Source: Laburnicola sp. R22_1 (lineage: Eukaryota > Ascomycota > Dothideomycetes > Pleosporales > Didymosphaeriaceae). Taken from it: DNA of 64,000 bases. The notes beneath the pieces are model-generated. The model saw nothing but the letters and a program-made list of their open reading frames with translations, searched no databases and had not been told where the DNA came from. The stretch lies in assembly GCA_014281115.1 (NCBI GenBank), contig JACONQ010000005.1:930001-994000 (forward strand). Direction: 5' to 3'. A program made the translations under genes and the position numbers. Each line of letters starts with the position of its first letter. Position 1 is the first letter of the stretch. Of this stretch, positions 48,596-60,449 are shown piece by piece.

Positions 48596-50806
48596 ATATA
48601 TTCTATTAGTAGCCTGAATAGATTAGTCTACTAGATAGTTTTCTTAGCAACTTCGAGGTCCCTTATAACTTATTATAGAACACTACTAATATTACTTTAT
48701 AGTAACTTATAATAACCTACTATAACTTATAATAGACTAAGTTACTATTTAATTTACTTTTTATATTGTGTAGCCTCTTTACGCGACTATAGTAGCTGCG
48801 CAAAGCTAAGGAGTCTTTTTTAGTAGTATAAACTTATAATAAGACTCTCTATAATATAAAATATATTATCTACTATACTATATATAGGTAATATATAGTA
48901 TACATATTATAATTTATAGTAAAGCATACTATATCTTAAGTAGTACTTTATCTAATTTTTAGTTACTAAGTGCGTACTATTACAAGATAAAGTTAACTTA
49001 TTATTTTTAGCCTTATAGTAACCTATAATAAAATTACTCTAATTTACTATTAATACTATTTAAAAATAAGCTACTAAGGATAATATCTAACTTCTTCTTT
49101 ATCTTTTTATCTATCTAATAGGTTCTTATATTATATCTAGACTCTCTATACCTTTTATAGCGGCGTTATATTAAGGGACCTGCCTCTCTCTTACTACTAC
49201 CTTATGCTCTTTTTAATATCTTTACCCTAATAAAAGGGCTTTTTACTTCTAAATCTACTCCCTAAGTAAAGTCTAGCGTCCTACCTTTTCTAAATACGCT
49301 TTTTTTACGCGTTTTTTACTTTATTAGAATCTTAATTTACTTCTTAAGTTTCTTAATATAGGTCTTTTAAAGTACACTATAGTAAAGTATAAGTTTAGCA
49401 CCTTTTATAAGCTATAAGTAGTTTAATTTAGTATTAGGTAAAGATTAAATAAAAGAGTTGTATATAAGCTTTAACTAAGATCTAAACTTAAGAGTATTAC
49501 TTAGAGTTCTAGCTTACTATAGTATATCTAGTAGGGTACTTTAAGGTAGAGTGTAAATATATATATTAAGGCGATTTACTACTACTAATATATTTAAAAG
49601 AATAAGCCTAGGGGCCTTAAAAGCTTTTTTATAGTTTTCTAGTATAAATATATTAAAAAACGCATTATAAAAGGCTAGTAGGAAGTCCTTTTTATTAATA
49701 TAAAAGACGCGTTAGCGCGCTAAGTCCTATATACGCTAGAAGTACTTTAGCTTTAATAGCACAAAATAGACTATATTAAGTAGCTAGAGAATATAAAATA
49801 AGTGTGCTAGTATATAAAGTATTAGAATCTTTTATTTTAGATAATAATTTTTAAAATCCTAGACGTAGTAGCTCTTATAGCTATCTAGAATAAGTAATCT
49901 TTATAACCCTACTATACGCAGTCTTATATACGCATTAAAGTGCTTTAACTATATAACTTTAAGCTTATTATTAGTCTAGCTAGTCTTAGAGACTAAGAGC
50001 TTCTAATTATAGAGGATACTAGTCTCCTTATACTATACTAAAATATAGACTTGCCCTTTAAATAATAAAGAGTAGGACAATATATTTACTAGTATAAATA
50101 CTCTAAATTATTATAATCTACTTATAATTGCCTAGCTAAATAAGTATAGATTAAGAATATCTTTCTAAATTAATTATAACCTTTATTAAGCTAATAACCC
50201 CTATCTAGAAACCTATTTTATTAAAATTATAGATATCTTTATTCTACACTCTATACTTAGCTTTTATATTCTCTACTAGCTAAAACTATATATTTATAAC
50301 CTCTAGGTCTTTCTATTATATTCTTTATTAGTCTTTTACTTAATTTAAAGCTATTTTAAGCTTAAGTATACACTTTATAAAGCGCTAAGCCTAGTATTAT
50401 TCTATAAAGTTTTTATACTATATAGCTAGTAGTTTATTAGCTATATTATCTATCTTATCTAGCTAGAGTATAAATCCTTATAAATCTAGGTTAAGAATAT
50501 ACTATATAAGTGTCTGCTTTTTAGTTATAGTAAGCTTTACTATACCTAGTTATATATCTACTTAGATAGTAATTTTATTAATTTAATTACTTAGTGTACA
50601 CTTTAAGATATTATATATTATAGTACTGCGTTATAGGCTTAAAATTTACTTATTCTAATAGGTATAAAGGGTAAGCTTAATTCTACCTTCTTAATTAGAT
50701 AATAATACGTTATATTATTAAGATATTATAATTTATAGTAAAGTGTTATAGTCTTAGCAAAAACTATCTAGTGGACTAATTTATCTAGGCTACTAATAGG
50801 ATATAT
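48596..50806 (-). mobile_element. Pogo/Fot1 DNA transposon T1 (minus orientation)
   Basis: TA flanks (48,594-48,595 and 50,807-50,808). Inverted repeats ATATATTCTATTAGTAGCCT / AGGCTACTAATAGGATATAT extend to about 45 bp. It is an inverted copy of T2, with the same length (2,211 against 2,205 bp), and heavily RIP-decayed. The transposase is on the minus strand. Confidence 0.88.
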
Positions 50807-50968
50807 TAATTTCAAAATACTATTTTTCTTACGTAATTAGTTAGTAATTAATAAAAAACTCTTTATTTTACTAGTTATTATATATATTACGTAATATTAT
50901 TATATAACAATATAGTACTAATAAATTATTATATAAATCTTAAAAAAGTTATAATAATAATAAAGTAA

Positions 50969-53173
50969 CATATCCTATTAGTAGCCTAGATAGATTAGTC
51001 CGCTAGATAGTTTTTACTAAGACTACAACACTTTACTATAAATTATAATATTTTAATAACACAATATATTATTATTTAATTAAAAGGTAGAATTAAGCTT
51101 ACTCTTTACGCCTATTAGAATAAGCAAATTTTAAGCCTATAATGCGCTACTATAGTATATAATATTCTAAAGTCTATACTAAGTAATTAAATTAATAAAA
51201 TTACTACCTAAGTAGATATATAATTAGGTATAGCAAAGCTTATTATAACTAAAAAGCAGACGCTTATATAGTATATCCTTAACTTAGATTTATAAGAATT
51301 TATACCCTAGCTAGGTAAAGTAGAAAATATAGCTAATAAACTACTAGCTACGTAGTATAAAAACCCTATAGAATAATACTAGGCTTAGCGCTTTATAAAG
51401 CGCATATCTAAGCTTAAAATAGCTTTTAATTAAGTAAAAGACTAATAGAGAATATAATAGAAAAATCTAAAGATTATAAATATATAGTTTTAGCTAGTAG
51501 AGAATATAAAAGCTAAGGATAGAGTGTAGAATAAAGATATTTATAACTTTAATAAGATAGGCTTCTAAATAGGAGTTATTAGCTTAATAAAGGTTATAAT
51601 TAATTTAGAAAGATATTCTTAATCTATACTTATTTAGCTAGGCAATTATAAGTAGATTATAATAATTTAGAGTATTTACACTACTAAGTATACTACTCTA
51701 CCCTTTATTATCTATAAAGGGCAAGTTTATATCTTAGTGTAGTATAAGAAGACTAGTATCCCCTATAATTAAAAGCTCTTAGTCTCTAAAACTAGCTAAA
51801 CTAATAATAAGCTTAAAGTTATATAGTTAAAGCACTTTAACGCGTATATAAGACTGCGTATAGTAGGGTTATAAAGATTACTTATTCTAGATAGCTATAA
51901 GAGCTACTACTTCTAGAATTTTAAGAATAATTACCTAAAATAAAAGATTCTAGTACTTTATATACTAGCGCACTTATCTTATATTCTCTAGCTACTTAAT
52001 ATAGTCTATTTTATACTACTAAAGCTAAAGTACTTCTAGTGTATATAGGACTTAGCGTGCTAACGCGTCTTTTATACTAATAAAGAGGGCTTCTTACTAG
52101 CCTTTTATAATATATTTTTAATATATTTATACTAGAAAACTATAAAAAAGCCTTTAAGGCCTCTAGACTTATTTCTTTAGATGCGTTAGTAATAGTAAAT
52201 CGCCTTAATATGCGTATTTACACTCTACTCTAGGCACCTTACTAAATACACTATAGTAAGCTAGGACCTTAAGTAATACCCTTAAGTTTAGATTCTAGTT
52301 ACAGCTTATATATAACTCTTTTATTTAGTCTCTACCTAATACTATATTAAGCTACTTATAGCTTATAAAAATACTAAACTTATACTCTACTATAGTATAC
52401 TTTAAAAACCTATATTAAGAAACTTAAAAAGTAAATTAAGGTTCTAATAAAGTAAAAAACGCGTAAAAGAAAGTGTATTTAAAAAGGTAGAACACTAGGC
52501 TTTGCTTAGGGAGTAGATTTAGAAGTAGAAAGCCCTTTTATTAGGGTAAAGTTATTAAAAAGGGTGTAAGATAGTAGTAAGAAAGAGGTAGATTTCTTAA
52601 CACAATACTACTATAGGAGATATAAAGAGTCTAGATATAATATAAGGACCTATTAAATAAATAAAGAGATAAAAAGAAGTTAAATATTATTTTTAGAAGC
52701 TTATTTTTAAATAGTGTTAATAGTAAATTAAAGTAATTTTATTATAGGTTACTATAAGGCTAAAAATAATAGGTTAACTTTATTTTATAATAGTATGCAC
52801 TTAGTAACTAAAAATTAGATAAAGTACTACTTAAGATATAGTGTACTTTATTATAAATTATAATAAGTATACTATATATTGCCTATATATAGTATAGTAA
52901 ATAATATATTATATATTATAGAGAGTCTTAATATAAGTTTATATTACTAAAAAGACTTCTTAGCTTTATATAGCTACTATAGCCGCGTAAAAGGCTATGT
53001 AATATAAAAAGTAAATTAAATAGTAACTTAGTATATTATAAGTTATAGTAAGTTATTATAAGTTACTATAAAGTAATATTAGTAGTGTTCTATAATAAGT
53101 TATAAGGGACCTCGAAGTTACTAAGAAAAACTATCTAGTAGACTAATCTATCTAGACTACTAATAGAATATGT
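50969..53173 (+). mobile_element. Pogo/Fot1 DNA transposon T2, inserted in repeat E
   Basis: TA flanks (50,967-50,968 and 53,174-53,175) and inverted repeats ACATATCCTATTAGTAGCCT... The empty site is seen in repeat E copy 1 at about 41,375. The transposase relic runs about 51,110-52,450: NFNKIGF near 51,535, LPFIIYKGQVYI near 51,700, LKHFNAYIRLR near 51,830 and LLILDSYKSYYF near 51,880. Stops are dense. Sequence E continues at 53,176. Confidence 0.9.
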
Positions 53174-53175
53174 TA

Positions 53176-53867
53176 GTTAAAAAGTTATTAAAGTTTATAC
53201 TTTTTAAAATAGTATTCTTTACTAAGCTACTAATTTTCGCCTAATCTAATTCTTTTAAATAATTATAAAACTATATTTTTTCCATTTTTAAATCTATAAA
53301 ATCTAGAATTTAGAGTTAGGTAGAAGTTTTATATAACACGCTAGTAATTAGTACTATTATATTAACTAGTAATTACTATCTAGTAAGAGACTTTAACTTT
53401 ATACTTTAAAAATTTTTTTCAAAAGCTTACTAAGTAGCTTACTAAGCTTTTTTTAAATTCAAGCTAATTAAAGAGCTTTCTTTGCTTATTAATTAGCATT
53501 TTATAGGTAGTATAGGCATCTAGGGTACCCTAGCTACTCTAGCTACTCTAGGTGCACTAGTAGTATAGGTACGCATCTTTATATAACTATACGCATATAC
53601 ACACTAAGAAAAAAGTAGTATTACTAGTGCGCTCTAAGTGTATTTAGTGCGTAGGCGTGCTTAGAGCCACTTAGGTGCCCTAGGTGCTTATACTCGCTTA
53701 AAACTTTTCCTAATATAGAAAAAAAAGTAGGGCTAAAATAGTACTGCTTATATAATTATAAGCACGTAATTACACTTAGTTAGAGCCTTATTTCTACAAT
53801 ATATATATATATTAGTAGCGTGCTAAGCCTACTAAGCCTGCTTAGCTCGCTTATAATACGCTAACTT
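53176..53867. repeat. Dispersed repeat E, copy 2 (right part)
   Basis: Aligned with 41,375-42,000 up to about 53,720; the left part of this copy is 50,807-50,968. The final 150 bp contain GCTAAGCCTACTAAGCCTGC-type words but nothing coding. Confidence 0.65.
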
Positions 53868-54135
53868 CTTTTTATTAATACCTTAAAACGCTTTTCTGTG
53901 TATATAATAGTAGGAGAAATATCTACTATTATTATAATATTTTTATTAGAACTCTCTTAGTTATAAAAAAACTATATATATTAGTAGTATATTATAGCCT
54001 TTGCTTTTTTATAATTATCTATTTTATACTCTTTTTAATTACTAAGTAGTAGGCTCTACCTTTTATTATTATATTATTTAAGATAAAAGGCTTTATTATT
54101 CTACCCCTAGGTAGTTAATTTAACAACACATTATA
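53868..54135. repeat. Family-B repeat (+) followed by family-A repeat (-)
   Basis: Family B lies at about 53,868-53,972 (CTTCTTTTTATTAATACC ... TCTCTTAGTTATAAAAAAAC). Family A lies at about 54,001-54,135 in reverse (AATTACTAAGTAGTAGGCTC ... TACCCCTAGGTAGTTAATTT). Confidence 0.8.
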
Positions 54136-54355
54136 GACTAAAAAATTACTTTTTTAATAGGCTAAAAGAGTAAGATTAACTTTACCTTTTAAATAATAAT
54201 ATATTATATTATTAAGATATTATTAGAAAAGTGTAGTGGTAATAATCTTAACAAAACTAACTAGCTTAGTAGTCTAACTAGCTTAGTAGTCTAATATAGT
54301 AGTAGTTTAATAATAGAATAAGCTAAAAGTATAATAATTTCTAATAGTGTCTAGT

Positions 54356-54390
54356 AAGAGATAAGAGATAAGAGATAAGAGATAAGAGGA
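54356..54390. repeat. Five tandem copies of ATAAGAG
   Basis: A short 7 bp tandem array at the edge of the GC-rich gene island. It is followed by the near-palindromic pair GTGCCAAGTACC / GGCACTTGGTA at about 54,423-54,463. The stretch 54,136-54,355 shows nothing else. Confidence 0.8.
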
Positions 54391-54538
54391 AGTTGACTCC
54401 CTTCTCTAGCTATATATGTTGAGTGCCAAGTACCCCAGCATACTACCCTACGGCACTTGGTAAGTTTAGCAAAAGTGACAACCCTCTTCTCTTCTCTACT
54501 AACCCCTCACTACAGTCTTATACTCATACCAGACACGC

Positions 54539-57500
54539 CTAAGAAGTTATACCAAAGCCATTGAAAACATCCCGAAGCGCAGTTGCATGCTTGTCCACGT
54601 CCTGCCACGCGGCTGTTATATCCTCCACCTCTGCATTGGTCAGCTGGATCCCCTGGAACTGGTCCCCATCGTCGCGAATGGCCGTAATGCGGTCTTCCAT
54701 GGCCTCGATCTGGTCATTGAGCCCGCCCAGGTTCACCTCGGTGGCGTCGACGCGTGCCAGCAGCTCCTTGAGCTGGTTGGCGTGGAAGAGCAGCAGCGAG
54801 CGCGTGCCCTTGAGCTGGATGATGGCCGCGTTGATCTCGGCCAGCGACGCGCCGTCGAGCGCTGTCTTGACCGCCTTCTTCGCCAGCTTGAAGCCCACCT
54901 TGGCGAATTTCTGCGCGGCGATGCGCGTCGCGACGGTGGCGGGCAGCGCTGCCAGCGCCGTGATGCCGCTGACGGTGGCGAAGGCCAGCGCCACCGTGGT
55001 GGAAATGACGTCGAAGATGGCCTCGCGCCGCGCATCTTCGAGCTCCTCCAGCTCCTCGTCCAGCTCGCTGATTTCTTGCACCACCTTGTCCAGCCCCTCC
55101 TGCATGCGCGCCGTGATGGCGTGGAACCAGTCCCGCACGTTGGCGACCAAGTAGCCGTACGAGGCATCGCCGGCCTCGCGCGTCTGCGTTGCCAGCTCGG
55201 TCTGGAGGGCGCTGATGTCGGCGACGGAGGTGTCGCCCGCAGCCAGGGCGTTGGCGTGGATGCGTGCCAGTTGGGCGCGGGCGGACAGCAAATTTAGGCC
55301 GTCGATTTCAAGAGCGCCGGCTTCAGCGAAGCGCGCCTGCAGCGTGTCTGCGAGGTCGGCCAGGGACGGTCGCAGGCCGTTGTCCTCGTCCTCGGGCTTC
55401 TCCGTGTCGCCATAGAGGCCGTCGAGGATGCCGTTGCGGGCGAGGGCATCGACGGTGTGGAAGAAGGTGGTGCTGTCTGAGGCCTGCTCTGCGAGGCGGG
55501 CGGCCAGCTCGGGGGCGGGCTTCAGCGCTGCCACGAGCTGCTCTCTCTTTAGGGCTTCGTCGTCCTGCTGGCCCCTGCCCTGCCGCTTGCCGCCGCGGCC
55601 GACGGCCGTCTTTTGGTCAACGTGGACGCCTTCGAGTGCAAGAATGGCCAAGGTCTCGCGGGCGTCGCGGCTCATGACGTGCCACTGCATGTCGGCGACG
55701 TCGCCAGCGGCGAGCATGGCATTGACGCGAGAGAGGCGCAGGCCGACCTGCTGGACCAGCCGCTGCCACGTCCTGCGCACATTATTATTAACAGCTGTAC
55801 TTGGTACTGTTCGGATATACAGGATGGACACTTACAGCTTGGAGACATGGCGGCTCGCCACCTGGGTCAGTGCGTGGTCTGCGCGGCGGCATACGACATG
55901 GCCGTGGAGCAGGCCTTGCGCAGGCCGGCGGTGTCGAGGGCGCCGGCGCGCAGTCCGGCGTCGCCCGCGTCGCCCAGGTCGGCCACGATGACGAGCATGC
56001 TGGCCACCGCCCGCCCGGCCTTCTCCACCAGCCGGTTGGAGGCTCTGGCGGACGGCCGCCATGCGCCTGCGCCGGACCGCAGCTTGGGCAGGTCGAAGAA
56101 CAGCCCCGTCTTCGCCAGCGCATCCTCCCTCGCGGCCTGGTGCTGCTCCCGCGCAGTCACGCTGGCCTGCAGCACGGCGGTGCAGGCGGCCAGGTCGTTG
56201 CGTGCCAGGCAGGCTTTGGCCTCGGCCGCCGCGATGGGGGGCATGCTGGTGGTGCTGGTCCTGCTGGTCCTGCTCGTCCTGCCGGCCGTGATGCCCTGCG
56301 CGTTCAAGAGGTCCAGGAACTGGTGGCAGCTCGCGCGCAGCTCTCCGGTGCGCTCCAGCGCGGCCGCGTAGATGAAGGGCGCGTTGAGGCCGAGCTCCAG
56401 GCTGTGCTGGATGGCGACCGAGTCGGTCGTGCTCAGCAGCTTCGTCTCGTCCTTGAGTCCGCCCCAGAACGTCTTCATGCCCTCATAGCTGTCCTCGATG
56501 CTGACGAAGCGCGCGCTGATGTAGGCGAGCTGGGTCTTGCTCTGCTGCAGTGCCTCCACCTTGGCCGCCTCGCTGGCCACCAACTCGCGCGCCTCGACAA
56601 TTGGGCTCTTCGAGACGCCCGCCACGACCAAGCAGCCCGTCGCTATCACGCCCAGCGCGATCGCGGCGTACACGTTGCCCGTCACCGCGGCGAACGCGGC
56701 GGCCAGGCCCGCGAGGATGCCGATGACCAGCGTCGAGATGAACAGGGCGCGGGCGGACTTGAGCTGCCCTTTGGCCTCCTCGAGGGCGGCCTTTGCCTTG
56801 ATTAGATCCTCGGCCAGCTTGTCGAGCTGTCGCTCGATGTCGCGGCTGACGTCCTCGAGCTGGCGTGCCATCAGCACCACCGTGTCGCTCGACGCCGCCA
56901 TGTTGCTGCTCATCAGCTGCGCCCACACCTGCGCATACGCGACAAACTCGGACGCCAGCCTGGGATTGCCCACGCTGCTCTTCGCGTACTGCAGGAAGTG
57001 GTCGTGGATGTCGGCAAACGCCTGCAGGTCGAGCACCGGATCGACGAGCGCCAGCTGCGTCTCTATGTAGCGCGCCCGCAGCACGCGCGTCAGGAGGTTG
57101 AGGTTGAGGATGACGCCGGCCGACGAGATGCCAATGTTGGTCGTGCCGTCGGCCGCCGTCAGCGTCGTCCATGTGTACGGCTCGGGCTTGAACAGGTCCG
57201 CCTCCACGTTGGGCAGCTCGTCCTCAGGCTCCTCCTCGCTGCCGTCCACCTTGTCCTCGTCGATGCGGCGAATGCGCAGCGTGCCGTCCGGGTGCAGCGC
57301 CACGGGGCCCTGCTCCGTCGCCGTGAGCTGCAGCACGGGCTCGATCTCCTGCTTGTGGCTGACACGGTACGTCCTGGCCGCGAGGTCGAGCACCAGGTTC
57401 TGCGAGAACGTCTTTCCGCCCTCGGTCGTGACGGCCACCAGCCGGCTGTTCCACAGGCAGACGTGCTCCCAAGCATCGTTGATGCCGAACTGGTTGTCGA

Positions 57501-58681
57501 ACGTCAGCGGCAGCCACTCGGCCGACTCTGCCAGCCCGCCGTCCGAGAGCATCCACAGCCCGCTGTCCTCGCCCAGCGCCATCAGATGCTGCCCCTTCAG
57601 CTCGCCCGTGCTCGAGACGTCGATGAAGGGCACGACGTTGCGCAGCCGCGCCTCGGGCAGCACGTTGGCGCCGACTTTGGAGAAGCCCGGGTGGAACAGC
57701 GCGCTGTAGTTGTCCACCGCCCCGCTCAGCTGGTCGTCGTCCAGGTCGCGCTTCTCCTTGCGCCAGACGGCCCGTCCGTTCGAGACGAAGAGATCGCCGC
57801 GGTGCGGGAAGATGTGCACGCCCGGGTGCATTGGATTCTCGCCCGTCGTCAGCTCTGGGAGCTCGAAGCCGGCCGGGACGTCGCTGAAGGCCTCCCACTG
57901 CAGCTTGACGCTTGTTGCATCATCGCCGGGCTTCGTCGCCAGGCACCGAATCTTGCCATTTTTGAATCCTAGAATGGGCACTGTGTCCAGCGTGGCGCTG
58001 TATTGCTCCGTGTACGACTTTCTCTGTGGTAGGTTTTGCCGTTAGTCTCGCTGAAGAAGTAAAACAAATAGTTTTCGTGGAAAGCATCTTTCTTTGCCGT
58101 TTAGAACACAAACACACACACTCACCAGAATTTCCTCAAATGTATCAACAACCGGACCCATCTTTTCCGCCATGGCCGACAGTTTGCCCGAAGACTGCGA
58201 GAAGTCATCTACATTCTCTTGCCCTGGGAGTCTGAGCCCAAACTTGGTCACTGTCTTGGCCGCCCCGTCTCCTGCAGTAGGAGGCTTTACCGGAGGTACA
58301 GGAATCCTGGGATCTCCAAAATCTGGGATAGGAACCCTGGCGGGGGCCTTGCCGTCAGGCTCAGACCCCTTCTCCCCCGTGCCAGCCCCTTTGGCCGCCT
58401 TGTTCATCTCCCTGTAGGCTCGGATGTTTCCCAGCGACTCTTGGACATCGGCAAGCGTCTTGGAGATGGCCTCCTTGGCCTAGGAATATGGGTTAGGAAA
58501 AAAAAAAGGGAGGGGGGGGGGGTGCAATATCATCATGCCAACTTACCGCGTCAATATGCTTATTCGCTTCGATTTGCTCTTTCTTGGGAACTGGAGCCCC
58601 CTTTTTGGCAGCACTGACCTCGTGCTCGAGCAGATTCTTCAGAGCGCTCGCTGTGGAGACTGCGTGACCGAGAGACTCCAT
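54539..58681 (-). CDS. Large four-exon gene: beta-rich region plus two membrane-active-looking helical modules
   Basis: Preferred model on the minus strand: exons 58,681-58,547, 58,479-58,126, 58,023-55,895 and 55,772-54,539 (3,852 nt, about 1,283 residues), with matching phases. Intron 1 has GTAAGT and CTAAC, intron 2 has GTGAGT, and intron 3 has GTATGC...GCAG. ATG 58,681 sits in GCCATGG. Residues 1-163 are helical and Pro-rich. About 175-460 is beta-rich with repeated W and DG turns (lectin- or propeller-like). About 470-740 are long helices around a hydrophobic segment at 588-636. About 745-759 is an RTS-repeat linker. About 880-1,283 holds a second coiled-coil pair around a hydrophobic segment near 1,122-1,152. 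This layout resembles alpha-helical pore-forming proteins (ClyA/Xax type), which is inference only. GC is about 63% and undamaged by RIP. If intron 3 is wrong, exon 3 stops at TGA 55,867-55,869 and the locus is two adjacent genes (881 and up to 430 residues). Confidence 0.75.
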
Positions 58682-59035
58682 GGCGGATTTTGTCGTTTTG
58701 TCTGTAAAAGAATTCCTGAAGTTAGAAAAAAAAGCTCTTGATAGTGACGAAAAAATCTCTTGCTGGATCCTTGTTTAAAAATCCTGCTTTGGAGTAGAGA
58801 GAACAAAAAGCAGCTATGGGAAGAAAGCGAGTCTGCTTTAATATCAATTTTGGTCAAGAGTTCTCGCGTAGAGGGAGCTGAGGTCTTGTCTCCCTCTGTA
58901 CTGCTAGTTCACTTATTTTGCATTAGCTCATCTCGGTGTCCAGCGCATGCTGATTACGGCGAGGCCAAGGGAGGGCCACATGGTGTATACATGTTCCCCT
59001 ACCGCCAGTTCTCCTCTCAGCGAGGAAGCAAAGTC
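58682..59035 (-). promoter_or_regulatory. Leader/promoter region of the large gene
   Basis: Just upstream of ATG 58,681 (minus strand) the leader reads ...TTACAGACAAAACGACAAAA. It contains CAG-ending pyrimidine-rich stretches that could be a leader intron acceptor. No clear TATA box. GC then rises towards the tandem repeats at 59,036. Confidence 0.35.
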
Positions 59036-59383
59036 AGCACACCGAGATGAAATCGTTGCCGTGACGCCGGGGCGCAACCCCGCACTTAAAAGAAAAGTGG
59101 CTGCCTAACAAGTAAGCCTATTATATTCACGCTTAACTAAAAGCGCCTAATAATACTAAGAAGTTATCCACCTTGCTTTTGATGACAGGGTATTTCCGCC
59201 AGCACACCGACATGAAAACGTTGCGGTGACGCCGGTGCGCAACCCCGCACTTAAAAGACAAGTGGCTTGCTGACAAGTAGGCCTATTGCATCAACGCTTG
59301 ACCAGAAGCGCCTAATAATGCTAAGAAGTTATCTACCTCCTTACTTTCGACTGGGTATTCGACAGGGTATTTCTACTAGCATT
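59036..59383. repeat. Tandem duplication, 2 x about 165-180 bp, upstream of the large gene
   Basis: Unit 1 (59,036-59,200) and unit 2 (59,201-59,383) both begin AGCACACCGA and share CGCAACCCCGCACTTAAAAG, AAGCGCCTAATAAT and AAGAAGTTAT. Unit 2 has a small extra GGGTATTCGA duplication. Unit 1 shows more C-to-T type change than unit 2. Confidence 0.9.
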
Positions 59384-59726
59384 TTTCAGCTACAATGTTT
59401 TTCGTTGCTATGTCACCCACCCTATCATTTCTCAGCTTCGTCTTCCATTCTCCTGTATCCTTCTCACCGTCTTTCTTGAATCTACCAACATCGTATCCTC
59501 TATCGCTCAGCTCGTCCTTGCTATGCCACTATTTTTTTCAGCCATACGCCGTCATATCCGTGGGCGCGCAGGTCAGCGTAGAAAAAAGCCTCATATCTTA
59601 GGGCCTGTTTGGTTGGCGTGATTTCGAATTATGATTTTGCCTAGGTTTCCTATTGCGGCAATCCTATTACGGCGAGCGTGAACACTATATTATATTATAT
59701 TTAATAAGATTATAATTTTAATAGTA
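59384..59726. other. Unannotated stretch, boundary of the GC-rich island
   Basis: Pyrimidine-rich sequence with short open frames that look like chance (Ser/Pro/Leu-rich). At 59,602 is GGGCCTGTTTGGTTGG, reminiscent of a DNA-transposon end. I did not find its inverted partner. Confidence 0.4.
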
Positions 59727-60185
59727 TAAATTAATACGCTCTTTTTAATTACTAAGTAGGAGGCTCTGCTTTTATTATTATATTATTTAAGATAAAAGCC
59801 TTTATTGTTCTACCCTTAGGTAGTTAATTTAACAACATATAAATTAATATTAAGTAGGGGGCTCTGCTTTTTTATTATATTACTTAAGATAAAAGCCTTT
59901 CTTATCCTACCTCTAGATAAATTTAATTAATGCTATATAAATTTATATTTTTATTTACTAATTAAAGGGCTCTACTTTTTTATTATATTATTTAAAATAA
60001 AAGCCTTTATTATTTTACTTGTAGATAGTTTATTTAATACTATATATATATATATATATATTACTTTTTTATAATTATCTTTTTCTATTCTTTTTAATTA
60101 CTAAGTAGGAGACTTAACTTTTTTATTATATTATTTAAGATAAAAGTCTTTATTATTCTACTTCTAAGTAGATTAATTAACACTA
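59727..60185 (-). repeat. Four tandemly arranged family-A repeats, minus orientation
   Basis: Copies at about 59,727-59,842, 59,848-59,940, 59,941-60,048 and 60,058-60,185 all have the same orientation. They are separated by TA-rich spacers, including (TA)n at 60,040-60,060 and 60,184-60,212. Confidence 0.85.
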
Positions 60186-60279
60186 TATATATATATATAT
60201 ATATATATATTATCTTTCTTCTAGACAAGAGTATAAACTGCCTGTACTTATTTAGTTTTTAAGTAGCCCTACTTATAAG

Positions 60280-60449
60280 GAACTTTAGACTAAGAGGTTA
60301 GAGTTGCCTAAGTAAACTTATAAATTTAATAGAGTTTAATAGTAACTCTAGCTATAGACTTATATATACTTCTAGCTTAGTAGAAGCATAGACCTAAAAC
60401 TTTAAGGTAGTAGACTAAGTAACTATAAAAGGGCGCTTAGCCTCTTATA
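60280..60449 (-). repeat. Partial LTR of gypsy copy A3
   Basis: Homologous to the right half of 10,751-11,092 (from AAGGAACTTTAGACTAAGAG). The left half is missing. It contains a single copy of the block duplicated in the other LTRs. Confidence 0.82.

Noticed and set aside
55801..56805. 334-codon plus-strand open frame (and other long plus-strand frames at 54.5-58.4 kb)
   Set aside because: Long antisense frames are expected in GC-rich coding DNA. Composition (Gly/Arg/Ala/Leu-rich, no domain), splice signals and start context all support the minus-strand gene.
59395..59601. 68-codon Ser/Leu-rich open frame
   Set aside because: Pyrimidine-rich low complexity. It overlaps another frame and has no supporting context.
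59602..59690. Plant-type hAT/Harbinger end (GGGCCTGTTTGGTT)
   Set aside because: The word is suggestive, but I found no inverted partner or target duplication.
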